From positions 26,967 to 90,966 of the forward strand of contig CANXME010000560.1 of NCBI GenBank assembly GCA_948144175.1: a stretch of 64,000 bases of DNA. Reading direction: 5' to 3'. Position numbers and translations under genes: made by a program. This document shows, in pieces, positions 35,301 through 46,314 of the stretch; position 1 is the first letter of the stretch; the number at the start of each line of letters is the position of its first letter. The DNA is from Closterium sp. NIES-65. Lineage: Eukaryota > Streptophyta > Zygnematophyceae > Desmidiales > Closteriaceae. The notes beneath the pieces were generated by a model. It saw nothing but the letters and a program-made list of their open reading frames with translations, ran no database searches and was not told where the DNA came from.

Positions 35301-35837
35301 TGCAAAATTGCAAGAACAAGGGCCCAGCGTGTGCAAAATAAAAAGAACAAGGGCATAGCGTGTGCAAAATAGCAAGAACAAGGGCCTAGCGTATGCAAAA
35401 TAAAAAGAACAAGAGCCTAGCGTGTGCAAAATAAAAAGAACAAGGGCCTAGCGTGTGCAAAATTGCAAGAACAAGGGCCTAGCATGTGCAAAATTGCAAG
35501 AACAAGGGCCTAGCGAGTGCAAAATAGCAAGAGCAAGGGCCTAGCGTGTGCAAAAAATCAAGAACAAGGGCCTAGCATTCGCGAAATAGCAAGAACAAGG
35601 GCCTAGCGTGTGCAAAAAAAAAAGAACAAGGGTCTAGTATGTGCAAAATTGCAAGAACAAGGGCGTAGCGTGTGCAAAATAAAAACAACAAGGGCATAGC
35701 CTGTGCAAAATAGCAAGAACAAGGGCCTAGCGTGTGCAAAATAAAAAGAACAAGGTCCTAGCGTGTGCAAAATAAAAAGAACAAGGGCCTAGCGTGTGCA
35801 AAATTGCAAGAACAAGGGCCTAGCGTGTGCAAAATTG
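32313..35837 (+). repeat. 31-bp satellite array 3
   Basis: This is 3.5 kb of the 31-bp monomer, same orientation, with one LTR-like element at 33450. It is much shorter than arrays 1 and 2, which hold three LTR copies each. This is consistent with unequal exchange removing or adding LTR-bearing blocks. No gene-like sequence is seen. Confidence 0.95.
33450..33707. mobile_element. Solo-LTR-like element, copy 7 (mutated 5' end)
   Basis: This 258-bp element has GGGCC flanks at 33445-33449 and 33708-33712. The first bases are TTTCAC where the others have TGTCAC, so the terminal TG is lost by a point change. The variant GAAGCCTCACAC is also shared with copy 8. It lies exactly 1137 bp after array C. 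Confidence 0.85.
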
Positions 35838-38200
35838 CAAGCATGCGTCCGGACACAAGCATGCAACCGAGCACAAGCATGCGTCCAGACACAAGCATGC
35901 GACCGAGCACAAGCATGCGTCCGGACACAAGCATGCGTCCGGACACAAGCATGCGTCCGGACCCAAGCATGCGTCCGGACACAAGCATGCGACCGGCGCA
36001 AGCATGCGATCGGACGCAAGCATGCGTCCGGGCGCAAGCATGCGTCCGGACACAAGCATGCGTCCGGGCGCAAGCATGCGACTGGGCACAAGCATGTGTC
36101 TGGACACAAGCATGCATCCGGACACAAGCATGCGTCCGGACCCAAGCATGCGACCGGGCACAAGCATGCGTCCGGACACAAGCATGCCGGACACAAGCAT
36201 GCGAGCGGGCGCAAGCATGCGTCCGAACTCAAGCATGCGACCGGGCAGAAGCATACGTCCGGACAGAAGCATGCGATCGGGCGCAAGCATGCATCCGGAC
36301 ACAAGCATGCGACCGGGCACAAGCATGCGTCCAGACCCAAGCATGCGTCCGGACACAAGCATGCGTCTGGACACAAGCATGCGTCCGCACACAAGCATGC
36401 GACCGGGCGCAAGCATGCGTCCGAACACAAGCATGAGACCGAGCGCAAGCATGCGTCCGGACACAAGCATTCGTCCGAATTCAAGCATGCGTCCGAACCA
36501 AAGCATGCGACCGGGCGCAAGCATGCGTCCGAACGCAAGCATGCGACCAAGCGCAAGCATGCGTCCGGGCGCAAGCATGCGACCGGGCACAAGCATGCGT
36601 CCGGACACAAGCATGTGATCGGGCGCAAGCATGCGTCTGGACACAAGCATGCGTCCGGACCCAAGCATGCGACCGGGCGCAAGCATGCGTCTGGACACAA
36701 GCATGCGACCGGGCACAAGCATGCGTCTGGACACAAGCATGCGTCCGGACCCAAGCATGCGATCGGACACAAGCATGCGTCCGGACACAAGCATGCGTCC
36801 GGACACAAGCATGCGTCCGGACACAAGCATGCGACCGGGCGCAAGCATGCGATCGGACGCAAGCATGCGTCCGGGCGCAATCATGCGTCCGGACACAAGC
36901 ATGCTTCCGGCCGCAAGCATGCGTCCGGGAGCAAGCATGCGACCGGGCACAAGCATGCGTCTGGACACAAGCATGCATCCGGACACAAGCATGCGTCCGG
37001 ACCCAAGCATGCGACCGGGCACAATCATGCGTCCGGACACAAGCATGCGACCGGGCGCAAGCATGCGTCCGGACACAAGCATGCAATTGGGCGCAAGCAT
37101 GCGTCCGGACACAAGCATGTGACCGGGCACAAGCATGCGTCCGAACACAAGCATGCGTCCGAACACAAGCATGTGTTCGGCCACAAGCATGCGACCGGGC
37201 GCAAGCATGCGTTCGGACACAAGCATGCGTCCGGACACAAGCATGTGTCCGGACACAAGTATGCGTCAGGGCGCAAGCATGTGACCGGGCACAAGCATGC
37301 GTCCGGGCACAAGCATGCGATCGGGCGCAAGCATGCGTCCGGACACAAGCATGCGACCGGGCGCAAGCATGCGTCCAGACACAAGCATGCGACCAGGCGC
37401 AAGCATGCGTCCGAACTCAAGCATGGGACCGGGCGCAAGCATGCGACCGGGCGCAAGCATGCGTCCAGGCGCAAGCATGCGAACGGGCAGAAGCATACGT
37501 CCAGACAGAAGCATGCGATCGGGCGCAAGCATGCGTCCGGACACAAGCATGCGACCGGGCACAAGCATGCGTCCGGACCCAAGCATGCGTCCGTACACAA
37601 GCATGCGTCCGGACACAAGAATGCGTCCGGACACAAGCATGCGACCGGGCGCAAGCATGCGTCCGAACACAAGCATGAGACCGAGCGCAAGCATGCGTCC
37701 GGACACAAGCATGCGTCCGAACACAAGCATGCGCCCGTACACAAGCATGCGTCCGGACACATGCATGCGTCCTGACACAAGCATGCGACCGGGCGCAAGC
37801 ATCTGTACGGACACAAGCATGCGTCTGGACACAAGCATGCGTCTGGACACAAGCATGCGTCTGGACACAAGCATGCGTCTGGACACAAGCATGCGTCTGG
37901 ACACAAGCATGCGATCGGGCGCAAGCATGCGTCCGGACACAAGCATGCGTCCGGACCCAAGCATGCGATCGGGTGCAAGCATGCGTCCGGACATAAGCAT
38001 GCGATCGGGGGCAAGCATGCGTCCGGACACAAGCATGTGTCCGGACCCAAGCATGCGACCGGGCGCAAGCATGCGTTCGGACACAAGCATGCGACCGGGC
38101 GCAAGCATGCGTCCGGACAGAAGCATGCGACTGGGCGCAAGCATGCGTCCGGACACAAGCATGCGACCGGGGGCAAGCATGCGTCCGGACACAAGCATGC
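35838..38200 (+). repeat. 18-bp satellite array D
   Basis: This is 2363 bp of diverged 18-bp units and the close paralogue of array C. It lacks the 522-bp duplication of C. It differs from C by whole-unit gains and losses, for example near 37190-37260 and 37760. The five-unit GTCTGGACAC run starts at 37823, 377 bp from the right end. Confidence 0.95.
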
Positions 38201-41200
38201 AAAATTGCAAGAACAAGGGCCTAGCGAGTGCAAAATAGCAAGAGCAAGGGCCTAGCGTGTGCAAAAAATCAAGAACAAGGGCCTAGCGTTCACGAAATAG
38301 CAAGAACAAGGGCCTAGCGTGTGCAAAATAAAAAGAACGAGGGTCTAGCACGTGCACAATTGCAAGAACAAGAGCCTAGCGTGTGCAAAATAAAAAGAAC
38401 AAGGGCATAGCGTGTGCAAAATAGCAAAAACAAGGGCCTAGCGTGTGCAAAATAAAAAGAACAAGGGCCTAGCGTGTGCAAAATAAAAAGAACAAGGGCC
38501 TAGCGTGTGCAAAATAAAAAGAACAAGGGCCTAGCGTGTGCAAAAAAAACAGAACAAGGGTCTAGTATGTGCAAAATTGCAAGAACAAGGGCGTAGCGTG
38601 TGCAAAATAAAAAGAACAAGGGCATAGCGTGTGCAAAATAGCAAGAACAAGGGCCTAGCGTGTGCAAAATAAAAAGAACAAGGGTGTAGCGTGTGCAAAA
38701 TAAAAAGAACAAGAGCCTAGCGTATGCAAAATTGCAAGAACAAGGGCCTAGCGTGTGCAAAATTGCAAGAAAAAGGGCCTAGCGAGTGCAGAATAGCAAG
38801 AGCAAGGGCCTAGCGTGTGCAAAAAATCAAGAACAAGGGCCTAGCGTTCGCAAAATAGCAAGAACAAGGGCCTAGCGTGTGCAAAATAAAAAGAACAAGG
38901 GTCTAGCATGAGCAAAATTGCAAGAACAAGGGCCTAGCGTGTGCAAAGTAAAAAGAACAAGGGCATAGCGTGTGCAAAATAGCAAGAACAAGGGCCTAGC
39001 GTGTGCAAAATAAAAAGAACAAGGGCATAGCGTGTGCAAAATAAAAAGAACAAGGGCCTAGTGTGTGCAAAATTGCAAGAACAAGGGCCTAGCGAGTGCA
39101 AAATAGCAAGAGCAAGGGCCTAGCGTGTGCAACAAATCAAGAACAAGGGCCTAGCGTTCGCAAAAGAGCAAGAACAAGGGCCTAGCGTGTGCAAAATAAA
39201 AAGAACAAGGGTCTAGCATGTGCAAAATTGCAAGAAGAAGGGCCTAGCGTGTGCAAAATAAAAAGAACAAGGGCATAGCGTGTGCAAAATAGCAACAACA
39301 AGGGCCTAGCGTGTGCAAAATAAAAAGAACAAGGGCCTTTCACAATATATATATTTGTAACTGCCTGTAGCTGTAGTTAGTGTAGATATTTAAACTTTGT
39401 TTGGTGGTGCACCTTATGTGTTTCCTTTGCTATATGTACTTCGAAACTATAGTGAAGCCTCACACTCTCCAATTTCCTCTCACAACTCACTCGACACTCA
39501 CCCTAGGTGAAAACCCGCTCGACACCTAAGTTAGGGCCTAGGCTACTAAGCCTAGGCCCCACCTTTCTACTCTTAAATTACTTAGACTCTCGACAGGGCC
39601 TAGCGTGTGCAAAATTGAAAGAACAAAGGCCTAGCGTGTGCAAAATTGCAAGAACAAGGGCCTAGCGAGTGCAAAATAGTAAGAGCAAGGGCCTAGCGTG
39701 TGCAAAATAAAAAGAACAAGGGTCTAGCATGTGCAAATTTGCAAGAACAAGGGCCTAGCGTGTGCAAGATAAAAAGAACTAGGGCATAGCGTGTGCAAAA
39801 TAGCAAGAACAAGGGCCTAGCGTGTGCAACAAATCAAGAACAAGGGCCTAGCGTTCGCAAAAGAGCAAGAACAAGGGCCTAGCGTGTGCAAAATAAAAAG
39901 AACAAGGGTCTAGCATGTGCAAAATTGCAAGAAGAAGGGCCTAGAGTGTGCAAAATATAAAGAACAAGGGCATAGCGTGTGCAAAATAGCAACAACAAGG
40001 GCCTAGCGTGTGCAAAATAAAAAGAACTAGGGCATAGCGTGTGCAAAATAGCAAGAACAAGGGCCTAGCGTGTGCAAAATAAAAAAAACAAGGGCCTACC
40101 GTGTGCAAAATAAAAAGAACAAGGGCCTAATGTGTGCAAAATTGCAAGAACAAGGGCCTAGCGTGTGCAAAATAAAAAGAACAACGGCATAGCGTGTGCA
40201 AAATAAAAAGAACAAGGGCATAGCGTGTGCAAAATAAAAAGAACAAGGGCCTAGCGTGTGCAAAATAAAAAGAACAAGGGCCTAGCGTGTGCAAAATTAC
40301 AAGAACAAGGGCCTAGCGTGTGCAAAATAAAAAGAACAAGGGCCTAGCGAGTGCAAAATAGCAAGAGCAAGGGCCTAGCGTGTGCAAAATAAAAAGAACA
40401 AGGGTCTAGCATGTGCAAAATTGCAAGAACAAGGGCCCAGCGTGTGCAAAATAAAAAGAAGAAGGGCATAGCGTGTGCAAAATAGCAAGAACAAGGGCCT
40501 AGTGTATGCAAAATAAAAAGAACAAGAGCCTAGCGTTTGCAAAAAAAAAAAAAACAAGGGCCTAGCGTGTGCAAAATTGCAAGAACAAGGGCCTAGCGTG
40601 TGCAAAATTGCAAGAACAAGGGCCTAGCGAGTGCAAAATAGCAAGAGCAAGGGCCTAGTGTGTGCAAAAAATCAAGAACAAGGGCCTAGCGTGTGCAAAA
40701 TAAAAAGAACAAGGGCCTAGCGTGTGCAAAATTGCAAGAACAAGGGCCTAGCGTGTGCAAAATTGCAAGAACAAGGGCCTAGCGAGTGCAAAATAGCAAG
40801 AGCAAGGGCCTATCGTGAGCAAAAAATCAAGAACAAGGGGCTAGCGTGTGCAAAAAATCAAGAACAAGGGCCTAGCGTTCGCGAAATAGCAAGAACAAGG
40901 GCCTAGCGTGTGCAAAATAAAAAGAACAAGGGTCTAGCATGTGCAAAATTGCAAGAAGAAGGGCCTAGCGTGTGCAAAATAAAAAGTACAAGGGCATAGC
41001 GTGTGCAAAATAGCAACAACAAGGGCCTAGCGTGTGCAAAATAAAAAGAACAAGGGCCTAGCGTGTGCAAAATAAAAAGAACAAGGGCCTAGCGTATGCA
41101 AAATTGACAGAACAAGGGCCTAGCGTGTGCAAAATTGCAAGAACAAGGGCCTAGCGAGTGCAAAATAGCAAGAGCAAGGGCCTAGCGTGTGCAAAAAATC

Positions 41201-44200
41201 AAGAACAAGGGCCTAGCGTTCGCGAAATAGCAAGAGCAAGGGCCTAGCGTGTGCAAAATAAAAAGAACAAGGGTCTAGCATGTGCAAAATTGCAAGAACA
41301 AGGGCCTAGCGTGTGCAAGATAAAAAGAACTCGGGCATAGCGTGTGCAAAATAGCAAGAACAAGGGCCTAGCGTGTGCAAAATAAAAAGAACAAGGGCCT
41401 ACCGTGTGCAAAATAAAAAGAACAAGGGCCTAGTGTGTGCAAAATTGCAAGAACAAGGGCCTAGCGTGTGCAAAATAAAAAGAACAACGGTATAGCGTGT
41501 GCAAAATAAAAAGAACAAGGGCATAGCGTGTGCAAAATAAAAAGAACAAGGGCCTAGCCTGTGCAAAATAAAAAGAACAAGGGCCTAGCGTGTGCAAAAT
41601 TGCAAGAACAAGGGCCTAGCGTGTGCAAAATTGCAAGATCAAGGGCCTAGCGAGTGCAAAATAGCAAGAGCAAGGGCCTAGCGTGTGCAAATTAAAAAGA
41701 ACAAGGGCCTAGCGTGTGCAAAATAAAAAGAACAAGGGCCTAGCGTGTGCAAAATTGACAGAACAAGGGCCTAGCGTGTGCAAAATTGCAAGAACAAGGG
41801 CCTAGCGAGTGCAAAATAGCAAGAGCAAGGGCCTAGCGTGTGCAAAATATCAAGAACAAGGGCCTAGCGTTCGCGAAATAGCAAGAGCAAGGGCCTAGCG
41901 TGTGCAAAATAAAAAGAACAAGGGTCTAGCATGTGCAAAATTGCAAGAACAAGGGCCTAGCGTGTGCAAGATAAAAAGAACTAGGGCATAGCGTGTGCAA
42001 AATAGCAAGAACAAGGGCCTAGCGTGTGCAAAATAAAAAAAACAAGGGCCTACCGTGTGCAAAATAAAAAGAACAAGGGCCTAGTGTGTGCGAAATTGCA
42101 AGAACAAGGGCCTAGCGTGTGCAAAATAAAAAGAACAACGGCATAGCGTGTGCAAAATAAAAAGAACAAGGGCATAGCGTGTGCAAAATAAAAAGAACAA
42201 GGGCCTAGCGTGTGCAAAATTGCAAGAACAAGGGCCTAGCGTGTGCAAAATTGCAAGAACAAGGGCCTAGCGTGTGCAAAATTGCAAGAACAAGGGCCTA
42301 GCGAGTGCAAAATAGCAAGAGCAAGGGCCTAGCATGTGCAAAATAAAAAGAACAAGGGTCCAGCATGTGCAAAATTGCAAGAACAAGGGCCCAGCGTGTG
42401 CAAAATAAAAAAAAAAACGGCATAGCGTGTGCAAAATAGCAAGAACAAGGGCCAAGCGTATGCAAAATAAAAAGAACAAGAGCCTAGCGTGTGCAAAATA
42501 AAAAGAACAAGGGCCGAGCGTGTGCAAAATTGCAAGAACAAGGGCCTAGCATGTGCAAAATTGCAAGAACAAGGGCCTAGCGAGTGCAAAATAGCAAGAG
42601 CAAGGGCCTAGCGTGTGCAAAAAATCAAGAGCAAGGGCCTAGCGAATGCAAAATAGCAATAGCAAGGGCCTAGCGTGTGCAAAAAATCTAGAACAAGGGC
42701 CTAGCGTTCGCGAAATAGCAAGAACAAAGGCCTAGCGTGTGCAAAAAAAAAAGAACAAGGGTCTAGTATGTGCAAAATTGCAAGAACAAGGGCCTAGCGT
42801 GTGCAAAATAAAAAGAACAAGGTCCTAGCGTGTGCAAAATAAAAAGAACAAGGGCCTAGCGTGTGCAAAATTGCAAGAACAAGGGCCTAGCGTGTGCAAA
42901 ACTGCAAGAACAAGGGTCTAGCGTGTGCAAAATAAAAAGCAAAAACAAAGGCCTAGCGTGTGCAAAATAAAAAGAACAAGGGCCTAGCGTGTGCAAAATT
43001 GCAAGAACAAGGGCCTAGCGAGTGCAAAATAGCAAGAGCAAGGGCCTAGCGTGTGCAAAAAATCAAGAGCAAGGGCCTAGCATTCCCGAAATAGCAAGAA
43101 CAAGGGCCTAGCGTGTGCAAAATTGCAAGAACAAGGGTCTAGCGTGTGCACAATTGCAAGAACAAGGGCCCAGCGTGTGCAAAAAATCAAGAACAAGGGC
43201 CTAGCGTGTGCAAAATAAAAAGAACAAGGGCATAGCGTGTGCAAAATAGCAAAAACAAGGGCATAGCGTGTGCAAAATAAAAAGAACAAGGGCCTAGCGA
43301 GTGCAAAATAGCAAGAGCAAGGGCCCAGCGTGTGCAAAATATCAAGAACAAGGGCCTAGCGTTCGCGAAATAGCAAGAGCAAGGGCCTAGCGTGTGCAAA
43401 ATTGCAAGAACAAGGGTCTAGCGTGTGCAAAATTGCAAGACCAAGGGCCTAGCGTGTGCAAAATAAAAAGAACAAGGGCCTAGCGTGTGCAAAATAAAAA
43501 GAACAAGGGCCTAGCCTGTGCAAAATAATATGAATAAGGGCCTATCGTGTGCAAAGTAAAAAGAACAGGGGCATAGCGTGTGCAAAATAAAAAGAACAAG
43601 GGCCTAGGGTATGCAAAATAAAAAGAACAAGGGCCTAGCGTGTGCAAAATTGCAAGAACAAGGGCCTAGCCAGTGCAAAATAGCAAGAGCAAGGGCCTAG
43701 CGTGTGCAAAAAATCAAGAACAAGGGCCTAGCGTTCACGAAATAGCAAGAACAAGGGCCTAGCGTGTGCAAAATAAAAGGAACAAGGGTCTAGCATGTGC
43801 AAAATTGCAAGAACAAGGGCCTAGCGTGTCCAAAATAAAAAGAACAATGGCATAGCGTGTGCAAAATAGCAAGAACAAGGGCCTAGCGTGTGCAAAATAA
43901 AATGAATAAGGGCCTAGCGTGTGCAAAATAAAAGGAACAAGGGTCTAGCATGTGCAAAATTGCAAGAACAAGGGCCTAGCGTGTGCAAAATAAAAAGAAC
44001 AAGGGCATAGCGTGTGCAAAATAGCAAGAACAAGGGCCTAGCGTGTGCAAAAAAAAAAGAACAAGGGGCTAGCGTGTGCAAAATAAAAAAGAACAAGGGC
44101 CTAGCGTTCACAAAATAGCAAGAACAAGGGCCTAGCGTGTGCAAAATAAAAAGAACAAGGGTCTAGCATGTGCAAAATCGCAAGAACAAGGGCCTAGCGT

Positions 44201-44201
44201 G
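38201..44201 (+). repeat. 31-bp satellite array 4, up to the orientation switch
   Basis: This is 6.0 kb of the 31-bp monomer with one LTR-like element at 39338. From about 42.6 kb onward monomers become less regular. Examples are AAAATAAAAAGCAAAAACAAAGG near 42929, AAAATAATATGAATAAGGG near 43521, and CATTCCCGAAATAGC near 43080. The array stops at 44201, where the same satellite continues in reverse orientation. Confidence 0.95.
39338..39595. mobile_element. Solo-LTR-like element, copy 8 (mutated 5' end)
   Basis: This 258-bp element has GGGCC flanks at 39333-39337 and 39596-39600. It shares the TTTCAC start and GAAGCCTCACAC with copy 7, as expected from the large segmental duplication. It lies 1137 bp after array D. 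It is the last element before the orientation switch, and none is found to the right. Confidence 0.85.
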
Positions 44202-44232
44202 CTATTTTGCACACGCTAGGCCCTTGTTCTTG
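44181..44232. other. Orientation-switch junction: palindrome with 10-nt centre
   Basis: A 21-bp arm at 44181-44201, ending GGGCCTAGCGTG, is exactly complementary to 44212-44232, starting CACGCTAGGCCC. The 10-nt centre between them is CTATTTTGCA. With one mismatch the pairing extends several bases further. To the left the 31-bp satellite runs in the forward sense, and to the right in the reverse sense. The join falls inside a monomer and not at a foreign sequence. The two sides are not mirror copies over a longer range. Confidence 0.9.
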
Positions 44233-45130
44233 CTATTTTGCACACGCTATGCCCTTGTTCTTTTTATTTTGCACACGCTAGGCCCTTGTTCTTGCAATTT
44301 TGCACATGCTAGACCCTTGTTCTTAATATTTTGCACACGCTAGGCCCTTGTTCTTGCTATTTTGTGAACGCTAGGCCCTTGTTCTTTTTATTTTGCACAC
44401 GCTAGGCCCTTGTTCTTGCTATTTTGCACACGCTATGCCCTTGTTCTTTTTATTTTGCACAAGCTAGGCCCTTGTTCTTGCAATTTTGCACATTCTAGAC
44501 CCTTGTTCTTTTTATTTTGCAGACGCTAGGCCCTTGTTCTTGCAATTTTGCACATGCTAGACCCTTTTTTTTTTATTTTGCACACGCTAGGCCCTTGTTC
44601 CTGCAATTTTGTATTCGCTAGACCCTTGTTCTTACAATTTTGCACACGCTAGACCCTTGTTCTTGCAATTTTGCACACGCTATGCCCTTGTTCTTGCTTT
44701 ATTGCACATGCTAGGCCCTTGCTCTTGCTATTTTGCACTCGCTAGGCCCTTGTTCTTGCAATTTTGCACACGCTAGACCCTTGTTCTTGCAATTTTGCAC
44801 ACGCTAGGCCCTTGTTCTTGCAATTTTGTACACGCTAGGCCCTTGTTTTTTTTTATTTTGCACACGCTAGGCCCTTGGTCTTGCAATTTTGCATACGCTA
44901 GACCCTTGTTCTTGCAATTTTGCACACGCTAGGCCCTTGCTCTTGCTATTTCGCGAACGCTAGGCCCTTGTTCTTGATTTTTTGCACACGCTAGGCCCTT
45001 GCTCTTGCTATTTTGCACTCGCTAGACCCTTGTTCTTTTTATTTTGCACACGCTAGGCCCTTGTTTTTGCTATTTTGCACACGCTATTCCCTTGTTCTTT
45101 TTATTTTGCACATGCTAGGCCCTTGTTCTT

Positions 45131-45874
45131 GCTATTTCGTGAACGCTAGGCCCTTGCTCTTGATTTTTTGCACACGCTAGGCCCTTGCTCTTGCTATTTT
45201 GCACTCGCTAGGCCCTTGTTCTTGCAATTTTGCACATGCTAGGCCCTTGTTCTTTTCATTTTGCACATGCTAGGCCCTTGTTCTTGCTATTTCGTGAACG
45301 CTAGGCCCTTGCTCTTGATTGTTTGCACACGCTAGGCCCTTGCTCTTGCTATTTTGCACTCGCTAGGCCCTTGTTCTTTTTTTTTTGCACACGCGAGGCC
45401 CTTGTTCTTTTTATTTTGCACACGCTAGGCCCTTGTTTTTGCTATTTTGCACACGCTATGCCCTTGTTCTTTATATTTTGCACATGCTAGGCCCTTGTTC
45501 TTGCTATTTCGTGAACGCTAGGCCCTTGCTCTTGATTTTTTGCACACGCTAGGCCCTTGCTCTTGCTATTTTGCACTCGCTAGGCCCTTGTTCTTGCAAT
45601 TTTGCACATGCTAGGCCCTTGTTCTTTTCATTTTGCACATGCTAGGCCCTTGTTCTTGCTATTTCGTGAACGCTAGGCCCTTGCTCTTGATTTTTTGCAC
45701 ACGCTAGGCCCTTGCTCTTGCTATTTTGCACTCGCTAGGCCCTTGTTTTTTTTTTTTTGCACACGCGAGGCCCTTGTTCTTTTTATTTTGCACACGCTAG
45801 GCCCTTGTTTTTGCTATTTTGCACACGCTATGCCCTTGTTCTTTTTATTTTGCACATGCTAGGCCCTTGTTCTT
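45131..45874 (-). repeat. 372-bp higher-order repeat (12 monomers), two tandem copies
   Basis: GCTATTTCGTGAACGC occurs at 45131, 45286, 45503, 45658 and 45875. The alternating spacing of 155 and 217 bp (5 and 7 monomers) defines a 372-bp unit at 45131-45502 and 45503-45874. The copies differ by a few bases, such as GATTGTTTGC against GATTTTTTGC, and in T-run length. Confidence 0.85.
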
Positions 45875-46314
45875 GCTATTTCGTGAACGCTAGGCCCTTG
45901 CTCTTGATTTTTTGCACACGCTAGGCCCTTGCTCTTGCTATTTTGCACTCGCTAGGCCCTTGTTCTTGCAATTTTGCACACGCTAGGCCCTTGTTCTTTT
46001 TATTTTGCACACGCTAGGCCTTTGTTTTTGCTATTTTGCACACGCTCTGCCCTTGTTCTTTTTATTTTGCACATGCTAGGCCCTTGTTCTTGCTATTTCG
46101 TGAACGCTAGGCCCTTGCTCTTGATTTTTTGCATACGCTAGGCCCTTGCTCTTCATATTTTGCACTCGCTAGGCCCTTGTTCTTGCAATTTTGCACACGC
46201 TAGGCCCTTGTTCTTTTTATTTTGCACACGCTAGGCCCTTGTTCTTTTTATTTTGCACACGCTATGCCCTTGTTCTTTTTATTTTGCACACGCTAGGCCC
46301 TTGTTTTTGCTATT

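Larger units (their letters stand above)
28360..40670 (+). repeat. Large tandem segmental duplication, roughly 28360-34690 and 34690-40670
   Basis: Two adjacent segments each contain 31-bp monomers, an 18-bp array (C or D), 1137 bp of 31-bp monomers, an LTR copy and about 1.1 kb more. The offset is 6330 bp at the left (28441 and 34771). It becomes 6392 bp after a two-monomer (62-bp) difference near 29270, then about 5900 bp within and after the 18-bp arrays. It is 5888 bp at the LTRs (33450 and 39338). The offset changes are explained by whole-monomer gains and losses, mainly the 522-bp duplication private to array C. The two copies diverge after about 34780 and 40670. Confidence 0.85.

Noticed and set aside
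42400..44180. Irregular monomers near the inversion as remnants of another element
   Set aside because: Each irregular stretch can be read as a 31-bp monomer with small indels or substitutions. No non-satellite sequence of useful length is present.
44181..44232. The orientation switch as a simple fold-back sequencing artefact
   Set aside because: A fold-back would make the right arm a mirror of the left. LTR copy 8 and array D should then reappear in reverse at about 48.8 and 50.2 kb, and they do not. A mis-join remains possible.
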